Position numbers and translations under genes: made by a program. Positions 47,621 to 58,464 of a stretch of DNA of 64,000 nt are shown here, piece after piece. A model generated the notes under the pieces. The model had not been told where the DNA came from and ran no database searches. It saw nothing but the letters and a program-made list of their open reading frames with translations. The first letter of the stretch is position 1. Each line of letters opens with the position of its first letter. This DNA is from Biomphalaria glabrata (taxonomy: Eukaryota; Mollusca; Gastropoda; Planorbidae), in the NCBI RefSeq assembly GCF_947242115.1, contig NC_074723.1, forward strand, positions 14,805,001 to 14,869,000, written 5' to 3'.

Positions 47621-48760
47621 GCGACAAAAAAAAAATCATAACTTTCTAACTGTTTAACTTACATTCATAATTTATACACCATTGGAAAGTTCTTTCAAAG
47701 TATTTTAATGATGCACTAAAGAAAAATTATTTTTTCAAAGATAATTTTTTTATTTCACATCCCTACTAAATAATTGTAAGTCTTATATATAAATATAATA
47801 AGTCAGTCTCTAACTCTAAGGAGTCTAAGTAGATCTAATTAATATTAAATATAGATTATAGATCTAATTAAATTAAATATAGATATCTAGTAATAGTATA
47901 TATTTAGTATATTATTATTACCAAATATTAAACAATTTGAATTTGGATTCATCTTCCATGGATAAAATTGGGCAGCCTAGGCCTAGATTCTAGATCTCTG
48001 CTGAGATTAACTTAAGTGAAATGTTAGCATCTAGACTTAAATTTGTAATATATCTGGATCTATCATCTAGATGATTACTAGATTTTAGATCATCGGGCTT
48101 GATCTATACTCTAGATCTAGACGGGTGAGATCTAATTCTAGATCTAGATTCTAATTCCTATGAATTCCTACTACATAAATAAAAGTGATATAAAAAGTAT
48201 TGGGAGTAGCCTACCCTAAAAACGTGTAAGTTCACATTCGCAAAAAAGAAATAATAATTATTCAAGTTTCAAATAGATCTATATTTAAATCTAGAAGTCT
48301 AGCTCTTTTAGACCTAGATTCAGATCTATATATGTATATTAATTTGTTTTTCATATAAGATCATTGCAATATCTATTATCTATATTAGATCTAGATCTAG
48401 ATTCTAGATCATTTTATTTTAGTTATAAAAACTATGATGACAAAGAATCACTGACATATAGAAGTGGTAAGACTTCAAATACACTCTAGGGGAAACTACT
48501 CTTAAATTTCTCCTGCACATTATTGACGAGACCATACAAATTGATATTTTCTAAGAAGAATTGCAACTCAATGAGTTCATTATAAAAAAAAAATCTAAAG
48601 ACTAGATCTAGATAAAGTTTTATGATGGGGCGATTTCTTATTTATTTCGCATACATTGGTACCAAATATAGGTTTGCATTTTTCTTTTTAAATCTCAACA
48701 CTAGTCCTAGTCACTAGTCTAGTGACAACTAGTGTAGTAGTAGTAGTCTAGAGTCTAGAC

Positions 48761-51034
48761 CAGTGTTTCTCAAACTGTGTGCCGCGGCACACTAGTGTGC
48801 CGTCGAAGATTTGCAGGTGTGCCGCGGGAGTTTTCAGAACGCCACACGTGCAGCGTTACCCAGGTCTGTCTACTATTAAATTTTTATTTTACGTTACGAT
48901 GACATCCCCACTTACAAAGACCAGTAATAGTAGTGGATCGCTGCATAGTGACGGAAAGGTCTGTTAGCTATTCAGGTTATGAAATAGTTCACTATACATA
49001 TATTATTATAATTGTAGGCCGCCTTAGCTGACGAACAGCAGTTCTTGAATTGGTAACGATAATAATAAGCGATTAGTTTCATGTAAAGTTTTTAGGTGTA
49101 TGTTAATAGTAACAAATTATCAATAAGCGTTATTTATTATCCATGGAGAACTACGCTAGCAAGAATGAAACTGCGAAAGCGTTAAATGAAAAGCAAGGAA
49201 CCAAACGAAGGTACAATGAAGATTACATCGGGTATGGTTTCATATCTTCTGGACCTGAAGATGTTCCATTGCCTTTCTGTTTGATCTGCAATGCAACTCT
49301 GAGGCGCTTGCTCCAATCAACTTGAAGAGACACTTGGAAACAAAACATCCAGCTGTAAAAGCGCAGCCGAAGGAATACTTCGAAAACATCAGGGCTCAAC
49401 AAAATAAACAGGCTCAGAAACTTACGAACTACCTAAAGCTGCCAGAAAAAGGATTGATTGCAAGTTATAAGGTTGCTCAGTTATTAGCAAAACGCAAGAA
49501 AGCACACACACACACAATCAGTCATTGCACCAGCTTTAGCAATAGTTGTTGAAACTATCCTTGGACCCGATGCCGCTGAAAAAGTTAAAAAACCCTAACC
49601 CATCCTTTGTCAAAAGAAACTCACGTCAGATTTACAAGATCAAGTCTGCGAACACTTCGACGTGACAGGCGATGAAGTGTCTCTGCTGTGGTCTCTTCAA
49701 GTTGATGAATCCACTAACGTTAGCGGCAAAGCTCAGCTGCTAGCTTTTATTCGGTTCATAAAGGATGAAAAATGTGTAGACTTACCAACTATGACCAAAG
49801 GCGAAGATATTTTAAAAGTGGTGAACGAAAACATTTTGCTATTCAAACTACAGTGGAAAAACTGTGTCAGCGTTTGCGCCGATGGCTGTCTTCCATGCAG
49901 GGAAACAGAAAGGGATTCGTCACTCTTGTGGGTCAAGAAAATCCAAATGTATTAGTTGTTAACTGCATGATCCACAGAGAAGCTCTTGCCTTCAAGTCTT
50001 TACCGAAAGATTTGATGTCTGCTCTGGATCAAGTGAATGAAGTTGTAAACTTCATCGAATCTCGACCGCTTGCATCCCGACTTTTCTCAGAGCTTTGTGA
50101 AGCAATGGATTCAGACTACAAATGTCTCCTGTATCACACCAACGTTCGTTGGCTCTCCAGGGGAAAAGTGTTAAAGCGTGTCGTCCAGCTCAAGGCTGAG
50201 CTGATTTCATTCTTGGAGACTGAAAAAAAAAAAGACTTTGGATCTTCTATTCATGACGAGATCTGGTGGGTTACGGTGACATTTCTCTCTGATTTATTTG
50301 ACAAATTAAATTCATTGAATTTAAGTCTTCAATGACCATCGGAAACCATCATCACTGTATCCTAAAAACTGAAGTCATTTGGTGAAAAATTGTCTGTGTG
50401 GCAGAGTAAGATCTCGAAAGGAGTCTTCGACTGCTTTCCTACTTACAATGAATTTGCTTCAAATAAAGAAATCACCTCCGAAATTCTTGGCTATTTGACA
50501 CACTTGCAGTCAGCATTGCAGCATTACTTTCCAACAGTAAAGAGTATGGATGGGTCAGCTATCCATTTGGAAACAATGGAGCTACAAATCTGAAAACTGA
50601 AGAAGCATAGCACCTCATTGATTTAAAAAATGATGCAGTTCTTAAGTCAAGTTTTGCAGAGAAAAGCCTGGATGTGTTTGGGATTTCAATCAACAAGTTA
50701 TATCCTGCAATCAGTTGAAGAGCATTCTTCCATTTGCATCTTCAAGTTTTGTGAGTTTGGATTTTCAGCACTGACTGAAATCAAGTCTAAGAAAAGAGAG
50801 AGACTTCTTAAAATAGACGATGAAATGCGAGTTGTTTGTCGACTCTGAAGCCTCGATTAGATCGCATTTGCTCTCAAAAAACAGGCACACCCTTCACATT
50901 AAATATAATACTTTAAAACAGGTAAAATATATTTTCCTTTTTATTATAAAACAACTGTTGCTCTTCGTGGTGTGCCGCGAAATTTTTGTAGTTTTTTTAC
51001 TGTGCCGCCAGACAAAAAAGTTTGAGAAACACTG
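48761..51034 (+). mobile_element. Full-length hAT transposon, transposase decayed
   Basis: The ends are perfect 16-bp inverted repeats, CAGTGTTTCTCAAACT and AGTTTGAGAAACACTG. The 8-bp target duplication GTCTAGAC is exact (48753-48760 and 51035-51042). Length is 2274 bp. Subterminal GTGCCGCG repeats occur at both ends. The interior encodes a ZBED5-type hAT transposase. The exact duplication indicates fairly recent insertion, yet the ORF is broken, so it was probably moved in trans. Confidence 0.95.
49143..50880 (+). pseudogene. hAT transposase (ZBED5-like), frameshifted
   Basis: The protein starts near 49143 (MENYASKNETAKALNEKQGT). It has a BED zinc finger (PFCLICNATLRR then LKRHLETKHP across a frame change near 49320). 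A linker follows, then LQVDESTNVSGKAQLLAFIR (catalytic Asp region), CADGC, MIHREALAFKSLP, NVRWLSRGKVLKRV, LSDLFDKLNSLNLSLQ, and a worn C-terminal dimerisation part near 50740-50880 (FGFSALTEIKSKKRERL). Frame changes occur near 49320, 49550-49660, 49780-49880 and 50335-50390, so it cannot make an active enzyme. Family members excise and reinsert hAT elements through an RNase-H-like DDE core. Confidence 0.9.
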
Positions 51035-51042
51035 GTCTAGAC

Positions 51043-51619
51043 ACTAGTCTAGTAGTATTATTGATAGTTACCGGTATAAAACTTATATAATATTTATTTA
51101 TATAAAAATAGTAAACAGCCAATAGTCTTGGCTTTTTTAAAATAAGTTTTTTATTATTAGATCTAGAATCTAGATTTAATTAGATATAGACTTTACAAGT
51201 AGAATATTATATCTGGTAATAGATTATAATTATATAAATACGATCTACGCTGCCTGGTCGCTGCTTCTGCCCAGAGACTAGACTAGTCCAGACTGTCACT
51301 AGACCTAACTAGTCAGGCTAGTGGTATAGACTAGAATAGTCTAGATCATCTCAGTAGATGAGTAATGATAGATCGATATCAATGAGTATTAACTATTAGA
51401 TCTAGATAATTAGAATAATTAGTTAGAATCTTACAGTTACACTTGATTAGTGATTAGTGTTTAGATCTAACTTCAAGATCTAGATCTAGAACTAAATCTA
51501 GAGTATATAATTTGGATTTAGGTCTAGTCTTTTTTGGGGTTGCCGACCCCCCCCCCCCCCCTTTGCAGGCAAAACAGGGCTCTGTTGCTTGCATCCATGT
51601 TATTATTTTATCCTAACAG
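51043..51619. other. TAGATC-rich spacer before the first visible PUSL1 exon
   Basis: Dense CTAGA and GATCTAGA motifs, a poly-C run near 51548 and no recognisable exon. It is probably PUSL1 intron 1 sequence. Confidence 0.4.
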
Positions 51620-54600
51620 GGGAATTCAGATACAACCGACTATTATAAAAGGAAATGTTATTCCCACTGTTCAAGGAGTTCTGCATGTAAGTAATTTAAT
51701 ATTAATGCATCTATTATTACCTACTATTTTTTCAGCTATTTTAATCAATCTTACTATTTAAAGGTATTATCATTTATTTAATACTAGTACTGGCTCACAA
51801 TCGTCTTGGAATCTTAAAGCCCTTCAAAAATATTTGAATACCAGACAATGAATTTCAGGAAAAAGTATTTTTTTCAACTTATTACCACCCCTCACACAAA
51901 CACACATAATAGAAGAAAAGTGACTTCAAATGATCTCTCAACTGTTAAATTGGCTATGAATTTAAATATGACTCAGTTTAGTCAGTTGATATTATTTTTC
52001 TTAGAGACTACTTGAATGTATTTGTAAGCTGAATATATAAATCCAATTTACATGCAAATGATTAAAACAGAAAAAGTTTTGAGAAATTCTTTGTCCCCTT
52101 TTTTTTTTCCTAACCATTTTTAGAGAAAAAGTAGACTATTAATGCAATGACTGCTTCCAATGTTTTAGTAACATCTTTTATTTACATTTCAAATCCTTTT
52201 TTTGTGGCTAATTTTTATTTCAAACGGAAAAAAAAAAAAAAAATCTATAAATGAATGCTTTTTTTTTGACAGTTAAAAAATGTTAGTGGCTAACCATATC
52301 TTCTTCTTCTTTGTTCTCATTTTGTTCATGTTAGAGGGGCTAACCATATATCTTTGTTAATTTTTTCAACAGGAGAGTTTGTCAAAATTGCGGCCTGCCA
52401 ATGAATATAAAATATTTTTGTCCAGTAGGACAGACACTGGAGTACATGCCCTGAAGAACGCCTGTCATGTAGATTTAACTCACCCGTAAGTTTTACTATT
52501 TTATTCTGGGTTAAATTTATTCTTCCGTGGATATTTTTGCTTTATTTTTTAAATTGTGTATTACTGTGATCACCTTTGTATTCAGGGTTGAAGGAAAAGA
52601 ATATAATCCAGAGGTGATGGTTAGTGTTTTAAATTATCATTTGAAGTTAAAGAATGAAGAAATCAGGTTAGTGATTAACTTGTTTTTTGTACATGTATAC
52701 AATTTACAATAATTGTAAAATATTCTTAAGCAATGGCTTTTATTTACAGTATCTGTTTATTGTTACTAGCAATATGTTAGCCCAAAATTTCTTTTAAAAA
52801 GATTTTTTTTTTTTTTCAGAATATTGAAAATTAAAAAAGTGCCAAAGCATTTTCATTGTCGATTAAATGCTTCTGGGAGAAAGTATGTGTATAGACTAGC
52901 ACATTTAGCTGGGACGGAGGATGCTGAACACAAGTAGGTAAATGGAGATAGGTTTACATTGATTTACCATGCTAATGATGGACCATGCAATGAAGGTCAA
53001 GAAAGAAATGATTACTTAATGGGATTAATGGGTCACCTGCAACGAAGGGGAAATTCAAGGTGGCTAGTTTGCTGTCTCTATAAATCTGAACTGCAAAACT
53101 TAAGTAATAAGTCATTAGGGTTTGGGTTTCTAATCTTTTTGTTTAGCTTTCTTTTATTGAAATAAATATTATATTAAAAAGTGTTATTGTTTTGTAATTA
53201 ATTAATCTATTCCTTTCCAATTAGACTAATAATATTTAGTTTGTGAGTGAATTTTCTTTCTGTTTGTTGATTGCATCTTCAGACTTTGTTTCTGTCTTGT
53301 TTCAGTGAAAACTTTCTAAAAGAATTAAATGAGTTCAGGTTTTTGAAAAACAAAAGACCTTGTCTCCCATATGGTTTACCAGAGTCTGTGCTGGAACAGA
53401 ATAAATTGGCATATATATGGTAGGAGATTTATCAATAATAAAAAGATTATAATTATGATGAAAGTTTACAAAAGGTAATGAATGTTGAAGGTTAAGCTGT
53501 GATTTGATAAAATTTTTAACATTCTTCTTACATTGTCTCGATAAAGACTGGGATTTTGAATTTCAGGATTTTTAGGGTGCCCTTGTGCCCATTCAACTCT
53601 AATGTGTTTAAGGATACTTGACATTAGTTGGGGACAGTAAAGCGGTTGGTCATTGTGCTGACCAGATGACACTCATTAACTGTTGGCGTTTGAAACAGAT
53701 GACTTTACATCATCTTCCCTATAGATTAAGTTTAGTATATTTTCTTTTATTTGTTAAGGCTTCCGCTCGGTGTTAATTCTATGAAATATAACTAGTGTAG
53801 ATCTACGTCTGACTGGAAGTAATGCTGAACTCAAACTACTTCAGTAACACCAGCGAAAGGCAGAAACAATCAAATATGTAGTCGACACTGATGTTGTTCT
53901 ACAAATATATTTAATCATCAAGAAAGGAATCGTCCGATGTTAGCTATGTCCGTAAATCCGTATATCTATTCTACTGCTCTCCACGAAGCGTCTTCATTTA
54001 GCATCACTTAGAGCGTTTCTTCTTTTTTAACCAACCTTACGTCATCGTCGCTAAGTAAAACTTTACCCTATTCCCGAAACAAATAACTAATTCCTAATCA
54101 TGTCATAACAATTATTTTCCATTTGAAGCTATGAGTTTGTTGAGGTGAAAAGGGCACAAAGTCTTTATTGACCAGCCATGCTTCTGCTTTTTCAATTAAA
54201 TAGTTCACTTTCCTTAAGCAGAGAACAGTGCAAGTAGTACTCAGCTCAACTTTTGGGGCAAAAGGCTATAAATATATAAATTAAGAGTAATAAAGAAAAA
54301 CAATGTCTGGCCTTTATTCAGAATTACTTTTTGCTTCTTTAAACAAATAAAACATAATTCACAATAACTGTAAATCTTTTTTTTTTCAATGTTAACTTTT
54401 TCTAGGATAAATCTGAATGTATGACATATTTTCATGTTGTGTACAACACTAACGTAATGGTGATTCCCAATTTAAGGTTTGCCGCATGAAAGGGTTCATA
54501 TGTTAAATGTTGCATTAGCAGATTTTGTCATGAGGTTTTTGAAGCCAAATTTTAGATACTAAAATAATTGTTTCAACATTGAAACAGTCTAGTGCTTGTT

Positions 54601-57600
54601 TATCTTGTGTGGCTAATAAGCTAGATATTTGTTTCCTTTATTATACAGATAAACCTTCATTTAAAAAAAATTATTATTCGTATAATTGTTTTTATTGGAA
54701 TTTGTTGTAACTTTTCATTTTTGTGTTAGGCACTTTAAGGAAAAAAGATTTTAGAAATGAAAAATCAACCTCTGTGTCAGGATTTTGTGATTTAACTATC
54801 ACAAAAGAGATACAAGGCACTGATAGCAAAGACAGAGGGAAACAAATTTGTTTTTCCCCTGGCAATCAAATCATTAAATACTATTTAACTTTCTGAAATA
54901 AACATTTATCATGTAATTTTGAGTGAGTCTGGTGTGAATGTAGATTTTGGTTTTCTATAGTTATAATGTTTTGTATGGTGTAATGCCCAAATTGTAAAAC
55001 AAATCTCCTTACGGGCAATAAAGATTATTATTAAGTTAGAAACAAATGAGTATTTATTCTCTGGCACTAATATTATTATTATTATTATTATAAAGGAAAA
55101 CTGAATTAAAATGATAGAATTGTGAATGGTTTCAGGAAACCTTTTGATGTAGAGAAACTGATATTAGGGGCCCAAATTGTGTCTGGTATTCATAACTATG
55201 GATCTTTTTCAAAGAAGAGGAAAGAAAGTGAAACATATCTGCCACATCCTGTCAAAATGCTGACCATCGGTGTAAAAAGGGGGCAACCGCTGGGCTTTCC
55301 TTTTATGTTTGACAGTCATATTTCTGCCAGTGAGAATTTACAGTTTTGGGACATCCATGTCCGCTCTAAGTCTTTTCTGTACAGACAGGTAGGTGTTTTG
55401 CTTTTTATTAAGGCAAAATACTAAAATGGGATTTGATATTTTTGCTAATCAGAGTTTATATATTAACATACATTGGTTGGGTATTAAAATAATTGATTGC
55501 CCAACCAAAGCTCCAGATCCTGAACACTGGACTGTGTGCTTGTTAGAGAAATAAGCAACTGATTGTAGTCAGTGGTTTTAAATTAAGTTTTTAAGAATTA
55601 TTACATGAATTTTATCTGAATATAAGTTATACCTGCTTTAGGATCTTTAAATGACATAGAGATGTTTTATAGATACAGTAGTGTCAGTTGAAGTGCCAAA
55701 AAATGGAGTGATTTTTCAAATTAAATGAGCTCAAGTTGCATTTCTGCAATGGGAGTAACTGAATGATATAGATATCCTGCAAAGTTACTTCTCTTGGTAG
55801 TCTTTCATATTTTAAGTTTGTTCATGATGTCTACAATATTGTTTGATAAAGTGTTTTTTTGTTTTGTTCTTTTTTTCAATTATAAAGATTTTTATTTTTG
55901 TTCAAAGAATTTAGACTTGAAGAAATTGATGATGTGATTTTGTTTAGAATTAAGAAAAATGAGATATAGCAAGTGATAGTGATTATAACACAGTGCATAT
56001 TGTCTGGTGTGTATGTGATTGTGAGAAAGAAATAGCACAGGTGTCAGTTTGTCTGTCTTTGTGCTTTGCTAGTCTCACCCAGTTGACACCTTCATGTCAT
56101 ACCATGCCAACACACAAAATGTGATGCTAGAAATCAATTGGTTTCTTTGAGTTGAAAGGTTTATCACTGGCTTGATATGTGTGGGAAAAAAAGGCATAAT
56201 GGATATGAAAAACTCTCAATGGTTTACTATCAATAACAGGACAGAACAGACTTTGTATTAATAACTATTTTAAAGTTTTTTAAAAAATTAAGTGGATCTT
56301 GTACTTTGCAAGTTTGAATTATTTGGATTTCACTGCCATTTAGAGGATAGTTATAATATTTAGATGATAGTCATAATAATTAAATAAATAAAATAAATTA
56401 TGGCTTTTATATAGCGCTACTTTCATGCTTATAGCAGAGCGCTATGGTCCAATCTCATTTGTGGACCAGTGGGGGGAGGGGGTATCTGGGAGTAGGTTTT
56501 CCGTGCTGCCTTTAGGCGATTAGTAAACACAACTCTGCGAGTCAGGTGTCGAACCTCGAGCCCCCTTTATAGGTAGCCAAGCCAAGTTCAAGCGTACTTG
56601 GCCTCTCGACCACGCTTCCAGAATATATGTTGTCTCATACTGTTGTGTCCGGTTGTGAGTCGAAAAATTATGCGTTGGTCACGTTGAGATAGTTTATTAG
56701 GACTGTGTTTACTATTCGTAAATGGAGTTTGCATTTATCAAATTAAGTTTGTTTATAAAGTGTATTGCATATATGTAAAAGTAATTTTTACCTAACAAGT
56801 CTTGTAGAATTAGAAATTATAGAAGGCTTGTAAGTGTTTAGAATAATTTAAAGCAAGTTTCTAGCTCTTCAAATCTTTTCATTGCAAATACTTTTCATCT
56901 TTCTTTTATCTAGGTAAGGAGGGTAGTAGGTGCAATGGTGTTGCTGGCCACCAACCACATTAAAACTACTGACCTCCAGGACATACTTGATAACCCCCGT
57001 ACTGACTTCTCTTTCTCTGGAATCATGGGAATGCCAGACCATGGTCTCTACTTGGTAGATGTTGAGTACAACCCCAGAGGTAATATTATTAACAACTAAT
57101 CTATTGAAATGTGCACAAACGTAGACACATAGGCTTTCATGGAGTAAGATATTTATATAGGTACTAAGGTACTGGTACCACTTTGTTATGTTTGCCTCCC
57201 CTGATTCTCTGAAAACGTATTAAACTTAAAACTTTTTTTGAACTTGACATATTTTAAACTTAAGTTTATCAGTTCACTATAGGTTGCAAGGTCCAATTGG
57301 GGTTGAAACAAATTTTATTAGCACACAAATTAAATTCTATTTATTTAATGCTTTGTCTATCCTTTGTCAGCCAGACCTACAACTTTTCAAATTCTCTTCC
57401 TTTAGGAAAATTCTGGTCACTAAGGTAACCTTGTTGGTCTAAAAATATCCTTTTTTAAAACAGGATGTTTTGTTGATTTTCTGCCAGTCAGAGAAATGAA
57501 TGTTGCATAAAGAGTTATTTCTTATCTCTTTTGCTGGCTAAAATGATCATTGTGAATGTAAACTGTGTTTTTCTAAAAGTTTTAGAAGTCTTCCTCTTCT

Positions 57601-58464
57601 TCATTCTCATTTTACATGTTGGAGGGTTCAGATCAGTAATCCTATATCTGAGATGAACTGCGCAGTGGTTTCCAGGCATTCTCCGTTTAGTTGTATAGGA
57701 AGGTTTTGGAGCCTGAGTCTTGTTTGGGCCTCTTGATATAGTATGCAGCTTTGTAGGACATGGTCAGCATTCTCTGGTGAGGCTCCACAAGGGCAGGTTT
57801 CGCTCGTCCTGATTTTAAGCTTCCGGAACATATGTTGTCTCATTCTATTGTGTCCTGTTCTGCGACAATAAATTTTACATTGGTGATGTCAAGATAGTTT
57901 ATAATAAGTGACCTTTTTCTTGTAATTGAGGTGTTTTAGAAGGGCTGCCATACAAAAATTAAGCTAGTTGTTTACTGATTTTGAAACTTAGTTCTCAAGC
58001 CTTAGAATCCACAAAATCATAACTGGAATGCAAGGAATATCTTATCCCGATTAGCATTATATGAATAAGTAAATCCATTTAAGTAAATCTTTGGGATGAT
58101 TTTATATTAATTTTTTTTTAAAGTAAACATTTCTTTTTGCCAAGAAAAAAAAGACACAAGAACCTTCAATCTTTAAAAATTATACTTGTTTTAGAATCAT
58201 CTCTTTCACAAATGAATTTATAAGTATATTTTGAAATACATCCTTGTTTTAATGCTGAAAAAAAAAGGAAACTTTTTTTGAGTGTGTAATGAAATCTACC
58301 CCCAAAATTCTATTTCAGATTTGGAATTTTCTTCATCATCTGAAGATAATACTTTATCTTCTACATCTTCTGATGTTTTATCTTCTAATGATGCTGATAG
58401 TAGTGATGATGTGGTAGATGAAACTGATGATGACCAAAATGAGAAAGTGGACAAAGAGAGATGA
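51620..58464 (+). CDS. PUSL1: tRNA pseudouridine synthase-like 1 (TruA family)
   Basis: TruA-family enzymes turn uridine into pseudouridine in tRNA; PUSL1 is the mitochondrial-type member in animals. Eight exons join in phase: 51620-51686, 52373-52485, 52586-52666, 52820-52933, 53306-53419, 55136-55388, 56914-57079 and 58319-58464 (1054 nt). The catalytic Asp lies in LSSRTDTGVHALKNA. Other family motifs are RKYVYRLAHL, GAQIVSGIHNYGSFS, FWDIHVRSKSFLYRQ and VRRVVGAMVLLATN. The first visible exon starts mid-codon, so an upstream exon with the usual N-terminal YxG strand is missing from this reading. The last exon adds a Ser/Asp-rich tail (LEFSSSSEDNTLSS onward, about 47 residues) beyond the fold. 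Human PUSL1 is 303 residues; this one is over 350. Introns contain SINE and LINE fragments. Confidence 0.93.
53540..53735 (+). mobile_element. tRNA-derived SINE, 5'-truncated copy (PUSL1 intron)
   Basis: Body motifs match the copies at 41671 and 37590: AAGACTGGGATTTTGAATTTC, CATTCAACTCTAATG, TTAGTTGGGGACAGTAAAG and GGTTGGTCATTGTGCTGACC (read in pieces). The tRNA-like head is missing. Confidence 0.75.
54770..55036 (+). mobile_element. Rex1-like LINE 3' end (PUSL1 intron)
   Basis: The residues QDFVI, SQKRYKALIAKTE and FPLAIKSLN match the C-terminus encoded at 61575-61324. The 3' UTR ends TCTCCTTACGGGCAATAAAG then TTATTATTA, the same tail as the copy at 61203. It is a short, 5'-truncated, dead copy. 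Confidence 0.75.
56395..56625 (-). mobile_element. Second tRNA-derived SINE family (PUSL1 intron)
   Basis: On the minus strand the head has box-A-like GTGGTCGAGAGGCCAAGT and box B GGTTCGACACC. It is followed by AACACAACTC-type and GGTTTTCC-complement body sequence and a tail ending GCGCTATATAAAAGCCAT, then an AATTTATTT-rich end. The box-B match is close to the canonical GGTTCGANNCC. Part of the tail recurs at 42225-42345. Confidence 0.75.
56626..56720 (-). mobile_element. LINE fragment next to the SINE
   Basis: The minus strand reads GGACACAACAGTATGAGACA, which matches the LRTGHNRMRQHMF-coding part of the fragment at 57628-57910. Homology stops at GGAAG, exactly where the SINE begins. Confidence 0.6.
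57590..57910 (-). mobile_element. LINE C-terminal/RNase H-type fragment (PUSL1 intron)
   Basis: The minus strand encodes RTGHNRMRQHMFRKLKI, then TCPCGASPENADHVLQSC and YQEAQTRL. This GHN...CPCG...ADHVLQSC order is typical of the C-terminal end of RNase H-bearing Jockey/I-type LINE ORFs. It is a short truncated copy, open over 71 codons. Confidence 0.7.

Larger units (their letters stand above)
44175..48760. other. PIGA-PUSL1 divergent spacer, TAGATC-rich
   Basis: Upstream of both PIGA and PUSL1, so promoters and unseen first exons of both are expected here, but none can be fixed. It holds a LINE fragment (45745-46200), a local duplication (47222-47620) and, from about 45580, many TAGATCTAGA-type palindromes. 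Confidence 0.5.

Noticed and set aside
51534-51619. In-frame upstream extension of the first visible PUSL1 exon
   Set aside because: A good acceptor lies at 51619, and the upstream residues include a Pro run from poly-C with no TruA similarity.
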